Positions 40,569 through 48,885 of a DNA stretch of 49,114 bases are shown piece after piece. Positions within the stretch are counted from its first letter, which is position 1. Each line of letters opens with the position of its first letter. Below the pieces are notes generated by a model. That model searched no databases. It was not told the origin of the DNA and saw nothing but the letters and a program-made list of their open reading frames with translations. Both the position numbers and the translations under genes were made by a program. The DNA is from Halorubrum halodurans. Its GTDB lineage: Archaea > Halobacteriota > Halobacteria > Halobacteriales > Haloferacaceae. The DNA lies in NCBI RefSeq assembly GCF_002252985.1, contig NZ_NHPJ01000104.1:7081-56194 (forward strand), given 5' to 3'.

Positions 40569-41204
40569 TCAGCGGCTCCGCCGACCCTTCGTCTGCCGGT
40601 AGTCCCGGCTCAACACGTTCTCGCGCATGTGGTCCACGAACGCGTCCGCCTCCCCGTCCGACATCGCGTCCGGCTCGCGCATCGGGACGATCTCGAAGCC
40701 GCGGCCCCGGATCGTCGTCGCGTGTTCGGCCTCGACGTCGAAGGAGTCGGGCCGCCGCGTCGTGTACGCCACCGCGAGCTCGCGGAGCGCTCGCCCGCCG
40801 ACGGGGACGATTATCTGGGGGTTGATCATCCGTATCTCCGCGTTGAGGAACGGCTCGCAGGTCGTCACCTCCTCGTCGCTCGGCTCCCGATCGGGATGCC
40901 GACAGCGTGTCAGGTTCGTGAAGAAGACGTTCTGAACGTCCGGTTCGGCCGCGTCCGGCGACGACCTGACGAAGCCGAGGTCGGCGAAGACCGACTGGAC
41001 GAGCTCGCCGCCGCCCTCGCCGGTGAAGGGGATCCCGTTCCGCTCGGCGGCCGCCGTGGGGCGCTCGCCGACGACGAGGAACTCGGCGCCCACGTCGCCG
41101 TAGCCGTGAACCACCCGATCGCGGCGGTCACACAGCTCGGGACAGTTCTCGCAGTCGGGGTCCATCCCGAACGGGTTCGCGAACTCCTCCTGGGTTGCGT
41201 CCAC
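40569..41204 (-). CDS. Uracil-DNA glycosylase family (UDG-4-like) Fe-S protein
   Basis: A 211-residue protein of the uracil-DNA glycosylase superfamily. Four cysteines placed as in family 4 bind a 4Fe-4S cluster: DCENC (C18, C21), TRCRHP (C101) and VTTCEPF (C116). Motif A reads GERPTAAAERNGIPFTG (residues 46-62). The usual C-terminal motif B (HPS-type) is not found: the matching place reads EIVPMREPDAM (171-181). Base excision of uracil is likely for the fold but not assured for this protein. It converges with the potassium channel gene with a 4-bp spacer. Confidence 0.78.
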   Translation of the reverse strand: MDATQEEFANPFGMDPDCENCPELCDRRDRVVHGYGDVGAEFLVVGERPTAAAERNGIPFTGEGGGELVQSVFADLGFVRSSPDAAEPDVQNVFFTNLTRCRHPDREPSDEEVTTCEPFLNAEIRMINPQIIVPVGGRALRELAVAYTTRRPDSFDVEAEHATTIRGRGFEIVPMREPDAMSDGEADAFVDHMRENVLSRDYRQTKGRRSR

Positions 41205-41288
41205 GGCCGTACTGGGCGCCCGGCGACCTAAAGTCTCGGGGGATCGAGGGGGAGGGGACGCGGCCGCCGGGGGAACGGCGCGGCGGCG

Positions 41289-41516
41289 TCAGGTCGGCGC
41301 GTAGGCGTCGCCGTCGCGGAGAACCAGGTCCTGTTTCCGCAGGGTCTTCAGGATGCTGTACAGCGACATCTTCTTCATCCCGAGCGAGTCGCCCATCTCC
41401 CCGACCGTCGCGTGCTCGTTGGTCGTCAGATAGAGGTACACCAGCTTCGCGCGCGGCGACTGTAGCTCCGGCGGGAGCGCGGGTGCCGCCGCGTACGCCG
41501 TCTCGGCTTCCATCAT
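41289..41516 (-). CDS. Small winged-helix (TrmB/MarR-like) transcriptional regulator
   Basis: A 75-residue winged-helix protein: SPRAKLVYLYLTTNEHAT, VGEMGDSLGMKKMSLYSILK (recognition helix) and a short wing LRKQDLVLRDGDAY. The pattern resembles the DNA-binding part of TrmB/MarR regulators without a sensor domain. The start is taken as the ATG at 41516; it lies about 29 nt from the TATA box at 41541-41550. The adjacent ATG at 41513 is an alternative. The target is unknown. Confidence 0.75.
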   Translation of the reverse strand: MMEAETAYAAAPALPPELQSPRAKLVYLYLTTNEHATVGEMGDSLGMKKMSLYSILKTLRKQDLVLRDGDAYAPT

Positions 41517-41540
41517 CCTGATCGACACCACGCATTCGAC

Positions 41541-41550
41541 GATAATAAAC
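41541..41550 (-). promoter_or_regulatory. TATA box of the winged-helix gene
   Basis: The minus strand reads GTTTATTATC, centred about 29 nt before the ATG at 41516, which fits a leaderless transcript. The rest of the 226-bp spacer to sdhA holds no credible gene. Confidence 0.6.
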
Positions 41551-41742
41551 CCCTATTTCAACGATCGTCGAACCAACGCGGATCGACGGTACGGGCCCCA
41601 CCGAGCCGGTTCGCGTCGGATCGCGTCGACGTCGGTGTCCTCCGGGCGCGGCCGGATCGGCTGGACCCGGCCGACGCTTTCGACCGTCGACGCATGGAAA
41701 ACCGTGAACGACCCGCGACGCGGCGGGAGCTCCGCCGCCGGC

Positions 41743-43572
41743 TCAGTACGAGCGAACCTTCGGCTCGTACGTCTTGGCCTCGCCCTCGAGGATGGCCGGC
41801 TTGTACCAGAGCTCGGGCTCGCCGTCGTTCCAGGAGACGAGCGTGTGTTTCAGCCAGTTCTCGTCGTCGCGCTCCTGGCGCTCCTTGCGCCAGTGTGCGC
41901 CGCGGAACTCCCGGCGCGCGAGCGCGCCCATCGCGAGCGCCTCCGCGATGTCGAGGATGTTCCGCGTCTCCATCGTGTGGATGAGGTCCGTGTTGAACGT
42001 CCGGGACGGGTCAGACACCGCGACCTCCGTGTACGCCTCGCGCGCCTCACGGAGGTCCTCGAGCGACCGTTTGAGGCCCTCCTCCTCGCGGAAGACGTTG
42101 ACGTTGGCCGTCATCGTCTCCTGGACCTTCGAGCGGATCTCCGCGTGGTTGCGACCCTTGCGCGCGAGCAGGTCCTCGACGCGCTCGCGGGCACGCTCGA
42201 TCGCCGCCTCGAGCAGCCCCTCGGCGTCCGCCGTCACGGCGCCGCCGTCGGCCGCCGCCGGGCCGCGGCCGCCGACCGCGCCCACGTCGACCTCGAACTC
42301 GTACTCCGCGGGCTCCCAGTCGCCGGTCCGGCCGGTCGGGATCTCCGCCTCGCCCATCTCCCTGCCGGCCGCGTGGTGGCCGGCGCGCTTGCCGAAGACG
42401 ATGAGCTCCGGCAGGGCGTTCCCGCCGAGGCGGTTCGCGCCGTGGACCGACGCGCAGGCGCACTCGCCGGCGGCGTACAGTCCCTCGATGACGGTCTCGC
42501 CGTGCTCGTTCGTCTCGATGCCGCCCATCGCGTAGTGCTGGCCGGGCTTGACCGGCATCGGCTCCGTGAGCCCGTCGGCACCCTCGAAGTCCTCCGCGAG
42601 GTGGAGGATGTTCTCGAGCCGGTCGAGGATGCGCTCCTCGCCCAGGTGTCGCATGTCGAGGTGGACGTACTCGTCCTCGATGCCGCGGCCCTCGTTGACC
42701 TCGGTCAGCTCCGCCCGCGAGACCACGTCGCGGGAGGCGAGCTCGCCGTCGTTGTTGGCGTAGCCGTGCTCGAACATGAACCGCTCGCCCTCGCTGTTGT
42801 AGAGGATGCCGCCCTCGCCGCGAACCCCCTCCGAGATCAACACGCCCGTCGAGGGGAGCGTCGTCGGGTGGAACTGGATGAACTCCATGTCCTCCATCGG
42901 GACGCCGGCGCGGTAGGCCATCGCGACCCCGTCGCCCGTGTTCGCGACCGCGTTCGTGGTGTGGTCGAACACCTGCCCCATCCCGCCGGTGGCCAGGATG
43001 ACGCCGCCGTTCGCGCGGAACCCGTCGACCTCGCCGCGCTGGATGTCGTAGGCGACGACGCCGTGACAGGTCCGGTCGGCGGGGTCGTCCTCGTCGGTGA
43101 CGACCAGATCCATCACGTGCCACTCGTCGTACACCGTGATCCCGCGTTTGACCACCTGCTCGTACATCGTGTGGAGCATCTGGTGGCCCGTCTCAGCGCC
43201 CGCGTACGTCGTGCGCGGGAACGAGAGCCCGCCGAACGGGCGCTGGGAGACGCGTCCGTCGTCCTCGCGCGAGAACGGCATCCCCCAGTGTTCGAGCTGG
43301 ATCACTTCCTCGGGGCTCTCCTTACAGAGCGCCTCGACCGCCGGGGCGTCCCCGAGGTAGTCGGATCCCTTCATCGTGTCGTACGCGTGGTCCTCCCAGG
43401 AGTCCGCGTCCCGGAGCGCCGCGTTGATTCCGCCCTCCGCCGCGCCGGTGTGTGACCGCACCGGGTGTAGCTTCGAGACGATCGCCACGTCGGCTCCCTC
43501 CTCCTGTGCCGCTATCGCCGCGCGGAGGCCCGCCCCGCCCGCGCCGACGACGACGACGTCGTGTTCGTACAT
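41743..43572 (-). CDS. sdhA: Succinate dehydrogenase/fumarate reductase flavoprotein subunit
   Basis: A 609-residue SdhA. VVVGAGGAGLRAAIAA (residues 7-22) binds FAD, and the FAD-linking His lies in VRSHTGAAEGGINAAL. The substrate/catalytic region includes QFHPTTLPSTGVLISEGVRG, with the active-site Arg in TEVNEGRGIE nearby, GQHYAMGGIETNEHGETV and NRLGGNALPELIVFG; the C-terminal SdhA domain has REFRGAHWRKERQERDD. It oxidises succinate to fumarate in the TCA cycle and passes electrons to SdhB. It is the last gene of the sdhCDBA operon, 56 bp after sdhB. Confidence 0.94.
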   Translation of the reverse strand: MYEHDVVVVGAGGAGLRAAIAAQEEGADVAIVSKLHPVRSHTGAAEGGINAALRDADSWEDHAYDTMKGSDYLGDAPAVEALCKESPEEVIQLEHWGMPFSREDDGRVSQRPFGGLSFPRTTYAGAETGHQMLHTMYEQVVKRGITVYDEWHVMDLVVTDEDDPADRTCHGVVAYDIQRGEVDGFRANGGVILATGGMGQVFDHTTNAVANTGDGVAMAYRAGVPMEDMEFIQFHPTTLPSTGVLISEGVRGEGGILYNSEGERFMFEHGYANNDGELASRDVVSRAELTEVNEGRGIEDEYVHLDMRHLGEERILDRLENILHLAEDFEGADGLTEPMPVKPGQHYAMGGIETNEHGETVIEGLYAAGECACASVHGANRLGGNALPELIVFGKRAGHHAAGREMGEAEIPTGRTGDWEPAEYEFEVDVGAVGGRGPAAADGGAVTADAEGLLEAAIERARERVEDLLARKGRNHAEIRSKVQETMTANVNVFREEEGLKRSLEDLREAREAYTEVAVSDPSRTFNTDLIHTMETRNILDIAEALAMGALARREFRGAHWRKERQERDDENWLKHTLVSWNDGEPELWYKPAILEGEAKTYEPKVRSY

Positions 43573-43628
43573 GGTGTGTGATATGGTAGTTCGTTAGTGT
43601 TGGTCCGTCTTGATACTGTCTCCGACCG

Positions 43629-44525
43629 TCACCAGAACTTGAGGTTGTTCTTGACGGCCTCGCGTTTCAGCTCCTGGATGTGCTCGGTGAGCGGGATGTC
43701 CTTCGGACACACCTCCGTACAGGAGAACTGGGTCTGACACCGCCAGACGCCGTGCTCCTGCTCGATGATCTCCAGGCGCTTCTGTTTGACGTCCTCGCCC
43801 TCCCGCTCGTCCATCGCGAACCGGTACGCCTTGTTGATCGCGGCGGGGCCGAGGTACTCGTTGTCGCCGGCGGCGATGTTACACGAGGACATACACGCGC
43901 TACACCAGATACACCGGGTGGACATCTTGATCTTCTCGCGGTTCTCCCTGCTCTGGCGCTGCTCCTCCAGCTCGCCGTCGGGATACTCGTTCGTCTGGAA
44001 GTACGGCTCGACCGCCTCCATCTGGTCGTAGAAGTGCTCCATGTCGACGACGAGGTCCTTCGTCACCTCGGCGTGCGGCAGGGGTTCCACGCGGATCGGC
44101 TCCTCGAGCTCGTCGATCTGCGTCTTACACGCGAGCTTCTGGCCGCCGTTGACGAACATCGCGTCCGACCCGCACACCGCCTGCCGGCAGGAGTGACGGA
44201 ACGTGAGCGAGGAGTCGTACGTGTCGCGCGCGTACATCAGCGCGTCGAGGACGGTCATCCCCTTCGTGAACGGGACGTGGAAGGTGTCGAAGCGCGGCTC
44301 CTGTTTCCCCTCGACGTCGGGGTCGTACCGGAACACGCGCAACTCGACGGTGTTCTCGTCGGCCGCCGCCTTCTCGGCCTCCTCGGCCTCGCGCTGGCGG
44401 CGCCGCTCGTCGGCCCGTCGACGCTTCTCCGCGCGGCGCTCGTCCCCCTTCGAGGGGACCTCCGACTCGGTTTCGGCAGCCGTCTCCTCCGTTTTCTCGG
44501 TCTGTTTGGGTATCTGCGTGCTCAT
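43629..44525 (-). CDS. sdhB: Succinate dehydrogenase iron-sulfur subunit
   Basis: A 298-residue SdhB. A charged, Arg/Glu-rich N-terminal extension of about 58 residues precedes the core. The 2Fe-2S domain has SCRQAVCGSDAMFVNG and KLACKT (Asp in the third ligand place, as in many SdhB). The 4Fe-4S and 3Fe-4S clusters use CIWCSACMSSC and CQTQFSCTEVCPKDIP. It carries electrons from SdhA to the membrane anchor and quinone. The start is 7 nt after the sdhD stop. Confidence 0.94.
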   Translation of the reverse strand: MSTQIPKQTEKTEETAAETESEVPSKGDERRAEKRRRADERRRQREAEEAEKAAADENTVELRVFRYDPDVEGKQEPRFDTFHVPFTKGMTVLDALMYARDTYDSSLTFRHSCRQAVCGSDAMFVNGGQKLACKTQIDELEEPIRVEPLPHAEVTKDLVVDMEHFYDQMEAVEPYFQTNEYPDGELEEQRQSRENREKIKMSTRCIWCSACMSSCNIAAGDNEYLGPAAINKAYRFAMDEREGEDVKQKRLEIIEQEHGVWRCQTQFSCTEVCPKDIPLTEHIQELKREAVKNNLKFW

Positions 44526-44532
44526 GGTTCGA

Positions 44533-44904
44533 TCAGTAGAGCGGGATCCCCGCCCACGCGTTCGCGGTCCGGATCCCCTGGACGATCAGGACGACGCTCG
44601 CGGCGACGAGCGTCCACTTGATGACGGTGCGTTTCGTTCCCGTGAGGCCCTGGTTGACGAGCGCGTTGTAGACGCCGTTGACGCCGTGGAACGTCGCCGT
44701 CAGGAGGAACAACACCATGAGCGAGTAGTAGCTCATGGTCTCCATCCGGCCGGCGCTCATCAGGAAGGACACCTCGTCCGCGTGGTGGACGAAGTGTAAC
44801 AGGAAGAAGTGGAACGCCAACACGACGAGCAGGAACGCGGCCGTGATCCGCTGGAGCAGCCACATCCGTCCGCCCTTGTCGAACGAGGAGTAGCGCTGTG
44901 CCAT
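44533..44904 (-). CDS. sdhD: Succinate dehydrogenase membrane anchor subunit D
   Basis: A 123-residue membrane protein with three hydrophobic helices (LLQRITAAFLLVVLAFHFFLL; YYSLMVLFLLTATFHGVNGV; VIKWTLVAASVVLIVQGI). Histidines in FHFFLLHFVHH and ATFHGVNG are candidates for heme b and quinone-site contacts. It pairs with SdhC and anchors SdhAB. It begins one base after the sdhC stop. Confidence 0.9.
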   Translation of the reverse strand: MAQRYSSFDKGGRMWLLQRITAAFLLVVLAFHFFLLHFVHHADEVSFLMSAGRMETMSYYSLMVLFLLTATFHGVNGVYNALVNQGLTGTKRTVIKWTLVAASVVLIVQGIRTANAWAGIPLY

Positions 44905-44905
44905 C

Positions 44906-45331
44906 TCAGAACGCCCCCGCGATGAACGTCGGCACCGACGCGACCGTGATGGCCCCCGTCAGGATCAGCGACGCGTAGAAGCTCTTGTCCTGTGACTCCA
45001 GTCCGACCCCGAGGTCGACCAACAGCAGGCGCGCCCCGTTGAGCATGTGGAACACGGCGACGGAGAGCAGCCCGACCTCGAGGACTCGAACCAGAAGCAG
45101 GCCCTCGAGCGAGACGATCGTCTGGGTGTACACGTCGTTGCCCGCCTGGAGCACGGCCGTCTCCGCACCCGACGCGGGGATCGCCGTGCTCAGGACGGCG
45201 ATGTGGGTGAAGAGATACCCGATGAGCACCCATCCCGTAAACTTATGAAATATCCACGCCCACATGCCGGCCTCGAACTCCCGCCACCGGCTGAAGTCCT
45301 CGATGAGGCCTCGATTGTACGACTGACTCAT
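44906..45331 (-). CDS. sdhC: Succinate dehydrogenase cytochrome b subunit C
   Basis: A 141-residue membrane subunit. The family segment [20 protein letters not shown] contains the conserved His residues near heme b, followed by two more helices ([39 protein letters not shown]) and [14 protein letters not shown]. It is the first gene of the sdhCDBA operon, with a TATA box about 29 nt upstream of the ATG at 45331. Confidence 0.92.
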   Translation of the reverse strand: MSQSYNRGLIEDFSRWREFEAGMWAWIFHKFTGWVLIGYLFTHIAVLSTAIPASGAETAVLQAGNDVYTQTIVSLEGLLLVRVLEVGLLSVAVFHMLNGARLLLVDLGVGLESQDKSFYASLILTGAITVASVPTFIAGAF

Positions 45332-45354
45332 ACGTGGGACCTCGGTACCGCGGT

Positions 45355-45364
45355 CGTATAGTAG
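45355..45364 (-). promoter_or_regulatory. TATA box of the sdhCDBA operon
   Basis: The minus strand reads CTACTATACG, centred about 29 nt before the sdhC ATG, fitting a leaderless transcript. It shares the 188-bp divergent spacer with the cspA promoter. Confidence 0.6.
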
Positions 45365-45486
45365 TTACTACCACGGCCGATCGCTGCCGCCGACCCTCGC
45401 GGGATCGGGGTTCGCGTCCCACGCGCCGGCCGGCCGCGACGGGACCGTGTGACAGCCGTTGACGCGCACGGATCGCTCGCGGAAGC

Positions 45487-45494
45487 CTTTTATG
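45487..45494 (+). promoter_or_regulatory. TATA box of cspA
   Basis: CTTTTATG centred about 29 nt before the ATG at 45520, as expected for a leaderless cold-shock gene. Confidence 0.6.
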
Positions 45495-45519
45495 TGCCCC
45501 TCTCGCCAGTACGGACGCA

Positions 45520-45714
45520 ATGGCGAAAGGCGAAGTTGATTTCTTCAACGACACTGGCGGCTACGGATTCATCGAGACTGACGACGCGGACGAGGACGTG
45601 TTCTTCCACATGGAGGACGTCGGCGGCCCGGACCTGGAGGAGGGTCAGGAAGTCGAGTTCGACATCGAGGAGGCGGACAAGGGTCCGCGCGCGACGAACG
45701 TCACCCGTCTGTAA
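45520..45714 (+). CDS. cspA: Cold-shock domain protein
   Basis: A 64-residue single cold-shock domain: MAKGEVDFFNDTGGYGFIE, with RNP1-like GYGFIE and RNP2-like VFFHM, ending RATNVTRL. It binds single-stranded nucleic acid and acts as an RNA chaperone. The lysine-rich bacterial surface is replaced by acidic residues (DDADEDVFF; DLEEGQEVEFDIEEADK), the halophilic pattern. Monocistronic, divergent from sdhC. Confidence 0.93.
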   Translation: MAKGEVDFFNDTGGYGFIETDDADEDVFFHMEDVGGPDLEEGQEVEFDIEEADKGPRATNVTRL

Positions 45715-45874
45715 GGCGCCAGGACGTTCTGTTGTATCGGCTTTTCGACCGTTCCACGTCCGCTAGCGGCCGGACCGTGCCGGGGTTCGCCGGTCGCGGC
45801 GACCCGTCGAACCCGTCCGTCCGCGGCGGTTTCCGGCGATATCCGCCGATCACCGACAGGGCTTTGAGCCTCGC

Positions 45875-45892
45875 TGACTGACCGGTCAGTCA
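45875..45892. promoter_or_regulatory. Perfect 18-bp palindrome abutting the tetR start codon (operator)
   Basis: TGACTGACCGGTCAGTCA is a perfect inverted repeat ending on the base before the ATG at 45893. Its size and symmetry are typical of TetR operators. With a leaderless transcript starting at or near the ATG, a bound repressor would sit on the transcription start, so autorepression and control of the downstream MFS gene are expected (inference). Confidence 0.8.
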
Positions 45893-46645
45893 ATGAGCGA
45901 GCAGCCGGGCGCGGCCGACGAGATCATGAACGGCGTCTATCGGGCGCTGTGTAAACACGGCTACGCGGCGCTCACGATGCAGGACATCGCCGACGAGTGC
46001 TCGAAGAGCAAGTCGCTTCTCCACTACCACTACGACACGAAGGAGGACCTCCTCGTGGCGTTCCTCTCGCGGGTCATCTCCGACTTCGAGCGCCGCATGT
46101 CCCGCGGCGCGGACGCGCCCCCGGTGGAGCGGCTCGTCGCGTTCGTCGGCTGGTTCGTCTTCGAGCCCGCCGAGACCGATCGCGAGTCGTTCCACATCGG
46201 GCTCCTCGAGATGCGCTCGCAGGGGCCGTTCAACGACCGGATCCGCGAACAGCTGCTCCGGAGCGACCGGCTCCTGCGTGAGACGGCCGCGGACGTCCTC
46301 TCCGACGGGATCGACGCCGGCGTCTTCCGCGAGGTCGACGTCGACGAGACGGCCGCGCTCCTCGTGGCGACGCTCGACGGCGCACGGACCAGACAGATCA
46401 CGCTCGGAACCGGCCTCGGCGGCGCGGCGGCCGAGGGGACGACGGGCGCGGGACTCGACGGGACGGAGGTCGACTTCGCGTACACGCGGACGGTCGCGGA
46501 GGCGACGCTTCGCCGGATCGTCGAGCCGCTGCTCGCCGAGGGGGTGACGCTCCCCTCGCTCGACGACACGCTCGAGCGACTCACGGCCCGGACCGGCGAG
46601 AACCCCGCCGACGGGCCCGACCCGGAAAGCGAGGGACGCGAATGA
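45893..46645 (+). CDS. TetR/AcrR-family transcriptional regulator
   Basis: A 250-residue TetR repressor. The N-terminal helix-turn-helix reads HGYAALTMQDIADECSKSKS with LLHYHYDTKEDLL (residues ~22-54), the standard TetR signature. The C-terminal part is a helical ligand-binding domain (SFHIGLLEMRSQGPFNDRIR), with a Gly/Thr-rich low-complexity insert near residue 180. The start codon is directly next to an 18-bp palindrome. The MFS transporter gene follows by 47 bp on the same strand, the usual efflux regulator-pump pair. Confidence 0.9.
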   Translation: MSEQPGAADEIMNGVYRALCKHGYAALTMQDIADECSKSKSLLHYHYDTKEDLLVAFLSRVISDFERRMSRGADAPPVERLVAFVGWFVFEPAETDRESFHIGLLEMRSQGPFNDRIREQLLRSDRLLRETAADVLSDGIDAGVFREVDVDETAALLVATLDGARTRQITLGTGLGGAAAEGTTGAGLDGTEVDFAYTRTVAEATLRRIVEPLLAEGVTLPSLDDTLERLTARTGENPADGPDPESEGRE

Positions 46646-46692
46646 CGCGGGCGCGTTCGTCGCGCCCGCCACGTTCCGCGGGTCCGTGACCG

Positions 46693-48096
46693 ATGAGCCG
46701 GATCCCCTCGATCGGCCTCCCACGGCTCCCGCCGGTGCTGCTCGCGGTGATCGCCAGCACGTTCTTCGTCGGGTTCGGCGGCGGCGTCGTCTTCCCCATC
46801 CTCCCGAACCTCGGCGCGGTCCTCGGCATCTCCGCGTTCATGGTCGGCGTGATCCTCTCCGCGAACCGCTGGGTTCGTCTCGTCGCCAACGCGCCCGCCG
46901 GCGCGCTCGTCGACCGCTACGGAACCCGAAAACCCTTCGTCGCCGGACTGTTCATCGAGGGGGTCGCCACCCTCGGCTACGTCGTCGCCATCGCGCTGCC
47001 GTCGGCGGAGTCGCTTCGACCGCTCGCGACGGGGCTGCCGACGGGATCGATCGGCCCGCTCGTCGTCGGCCCGAGCGAGTGGTTCGCGGCCCTCTCGGTC
47101 GCGGTCGCGCCCGAGGCGTGGTTCCTGCTGGCGCGCGTCCTCTGGGGCGTCGGGTCGGCCGCGGTGTTCGCGACCGCCTACACCATCGCCGCGGACGTCT
47201 CCGACAGCGGCTCGCGGGGGACGAACATGGGCGTCGTTCGCGGCGGCATCACGATGGGCTTTCCCGCGGGGCTCGTCCTCGGGGGGATCGTCTCCTCGCT
47301 CGCGGGCAACGTCGCGGCGTTCGTCGTCGCCGCCGCGTTCGCGCTGCTCGCGAGCGTCGTCGCCTACCGGCTCGTCCCCGAGACGCACGTGACGACGGAC
47401 GGCGAGAAGCAGTCGGTCAGGCCGTGGGACATCGACACCTCGACGCCCGCGGTGACGGTCGGCCTCGTGAACTTCGGGCTGATGTTCGCGTACATCGGCG
47501 CGCTGTTCGCCACCCTCGTGTTGTTCCTCGCCGAGACGGACGTCTCGCTCCTCGGGCTCGCCCCGCAGGGCACCTCCGGGCTGTTCATGGCCGGCACCGT
47601 GGTCTCGGCGGCGGTGTTCATGTTCGCCGGCGGGCGGTTCTCCGACACCCGCGAGTCACGGACGCCGATCCTCCTCGGGTTCCTCGTCGTCTCGTTCGCC
47701 GGCTTCCTGCTTCTGGCGCGGGCCGACTCGTCGCTCGACCTCGGGCTCGCCTGCGTCGCCATCGGCGCCGGACAGGGCGGGACGAGCGGCCCCATGATGG
47801 CGCTTTTAGCCGATCTGACTCCGGACGAGCGCATGGGGCGTGCCTCCGGCACCAACAACGTCTTCGGCGACGTCGGGGGCGGGCTGGGACCGATGGTGTC
47901 GCTCCCGCTCGTCGAGAGCGTGGGCTTCGCGCCGGTCTACGCGGCGTGTGCGATGGTACCGCTCGTCGCCGGGATCGCGCTGCTCGTCGGCGTCCGGCGC
48001 GAGACGGGGACGTTCGTTCCGGGGCGCGACGCCGGGGAGTCGACCGCGGAGGAGGACGAGCCGAGCGGCGGGGAGGTCGCGCCGACCGACGCCTGA
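46693..48096 (+). CDS. MFS efflux transporter linked to TetR
   Basis: A 467-residue major facilitator with about 12 helices. The loop 2-3 motif reads APAGALVDRYGTRKPFVAG, close to the classical GxLaDRxGrkp, and motif C-like glycines occur in GGITMGFPAGLVLGG; a later loop has GGRFSDTRESRTP. The C-terminal tail is acidic (ESTAEEDEPSGGE). The position directly behind tetR suggests export of a toxic compound that also relieves repression (inference). The ligand is unknown. Confidence 0.85.
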   Translation: MSRIPSIGLPRLPPVLLAVIASTFFVGFGGGVVFPILPNLGAVLGISAFMVGVILSANRWVRLVANAPAGALVDRYGTRKPFVAGLFIEGVATLGYVVAIALPSAESLRPLATGLPTGSIGPLVVGPSEWFAALSVAVAPEAWFLLARVLWGVGSAAVFATAYTIAADVSDSGSRGTNMGVVRGGITMGFPAGLVLGGIVSSLAGNVAAFVVAAAFALLASVVAYRLVPETHVTTDGEKQSVRPWDIDTSTPAVTVGLVNFGLMFAYIGALFATLVLFLAETDVSLLGLAPQGTSGLFMAGTVVSAAVFMFAGGRFSDTRESRTPILLGFLVVSFAGFLLLARADSSLDLGLACVAIGAGQGGTSGPMMALLADLTPDERMGRASGTNNVFGDVGGGLGPMVSLPLVESVGFAPVYAACAMVPLVAGIALLVGVRRETGTFVPGRDAGESTAEEDEPSGGEVAPTDA

Positions 48097-48148
48097 CCCG
48101 CGCGGCGCGGAGCCGCGGGAGCGTGACCCACCGCCCGACCGGCGCGTC

Positions 48149-48217
48149 GTTCGCGTCGCCGTCAGCGAGTGGTCCGCGTCGCGGTCAGCGCGTCGTCCGC
48201 GTCGCCGTCGGACCGCC
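48149..48217. repeat. Three tandem 23-bp imperfect repeats upstream of rpl11
   Basis: Units at 48149-48171, 48172-48194 and 48195-48217 share the core GTCCGCGTCGC (first unit GTTCGCGTCGC) followed by CGTCAGCG or a variant. They lie in the spacer between the MFS gene and rpl11, some 40 bp before the rpl11 TATA box. Confidence 0.6.
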
Positions 48218-48255
48218 GTATGCGAACCGCTCGCGCCCGCTGGCTCAAAGAACAA

Positions 48256-48267
48256 CCGTTAAAAGTC
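48256..48267 (+). promoter_or_regulatory. TATA box of rpl11
   Basis: CCGTTAAAAGTC centred about 27 nt before the ATG at 48288, fitting a leaderless ribosomal protein transcript. Confidence 0.6.
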
Positions 48268-48287
48268 ATCGGCGGGTTCGTACGGAC

Positions 48288-48764
48288 ATGGCTGGAACCA
48301 TCGAAGCGCTCGTCCCCGGCGGGCAGGCCAACCCCGGTCCGCCGCTCGGCCCGGAGCTCGGCCCGACGCCGGTGGACGTGCAGGACGTCGTGAGCCGGAT
48401 CAACGAGGAGACCGCCGCGTTCGACGGGATGGAGGTTCCCGTCACCGTCGAGTACGAGGACGACGGCACCTTCACGATCGACGTCGGCGTCCCGCCGACG
48501 GCGGAGCTGATCAAGGACGAGGCCGGCTTCGAGACGGGCTCCGGCGAGCCCCAGGAGGACTTCGTCGCCGACATGTCCGTCGAGCAGGTAAAGAAGGTCG
48601 CCGAACAGAAGTCGACCGACCTGCTGGCGTACGACACGAAGAACGCCGCCAAGGAGGTCGGCGGCACCTGCGCCTCCCTCGGCGTCACCATCGAGGGCGA
48701 GGACGCCCGGACGTTCGACGACCGCGTCGACGCCGGCGAGTACGACGACGTCCTCGAGGCGTAA
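48288..48764 (+). CDS. rpl11: 50S ribosomal protein L11
   Basis: A 158-residue uL11. The N-terminus AGTIEALVPGGQANPGPPLG with PELGPTPVDVQDVVSRIN is the conserved factor-binding domain, and the C-terminal half has the rRNA-binding region (SVEQVKKVAEQKSTDLLAY; EVGGTCASLGVTIEGEDART). It forms the GTPase-associated centre of the large subunit. The ATG at 48288 fits the TATA box. The L1-L10-L12 genes often found near it are not in the window. Confidence 0.94.
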   Translation: MAGTIEALVPGGQANPGPPLGPELGPTPVDVQDVVSRINEETAAFDGMEVPVTVEYEDDGTFTIDVGVPPTAELIKDEAGFETGSGEPQEDFVADMSVEQVKKVAEQKSTDLLAYDTKNAAKEVGGTCASLGVTIEGEDARTFDDRVDAGEYDDVLEA

Positions 48765-48885
48765 CGCTCCGGTTCCCCCACGCTTCCTGCGGCCGTTCGC
48801 CCGTTTCCGATCCGGTACCGGCGAGCCCCCGGCACCGACCGTCCGAACCCGAACCGACTTTGCCCGGCCGGCCGGACGGGGAGAC

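Noticed and set aside
41694..41984. 96-codon plus-strand frame beginning MENRERPATRREL
   Set aside because: Most of it is antisense to sdhA and Arg-rich; a shadow. The GC-rich inverted repeat near 41719-41741 may be part of an sdhA terminator, but no T-tract follows.
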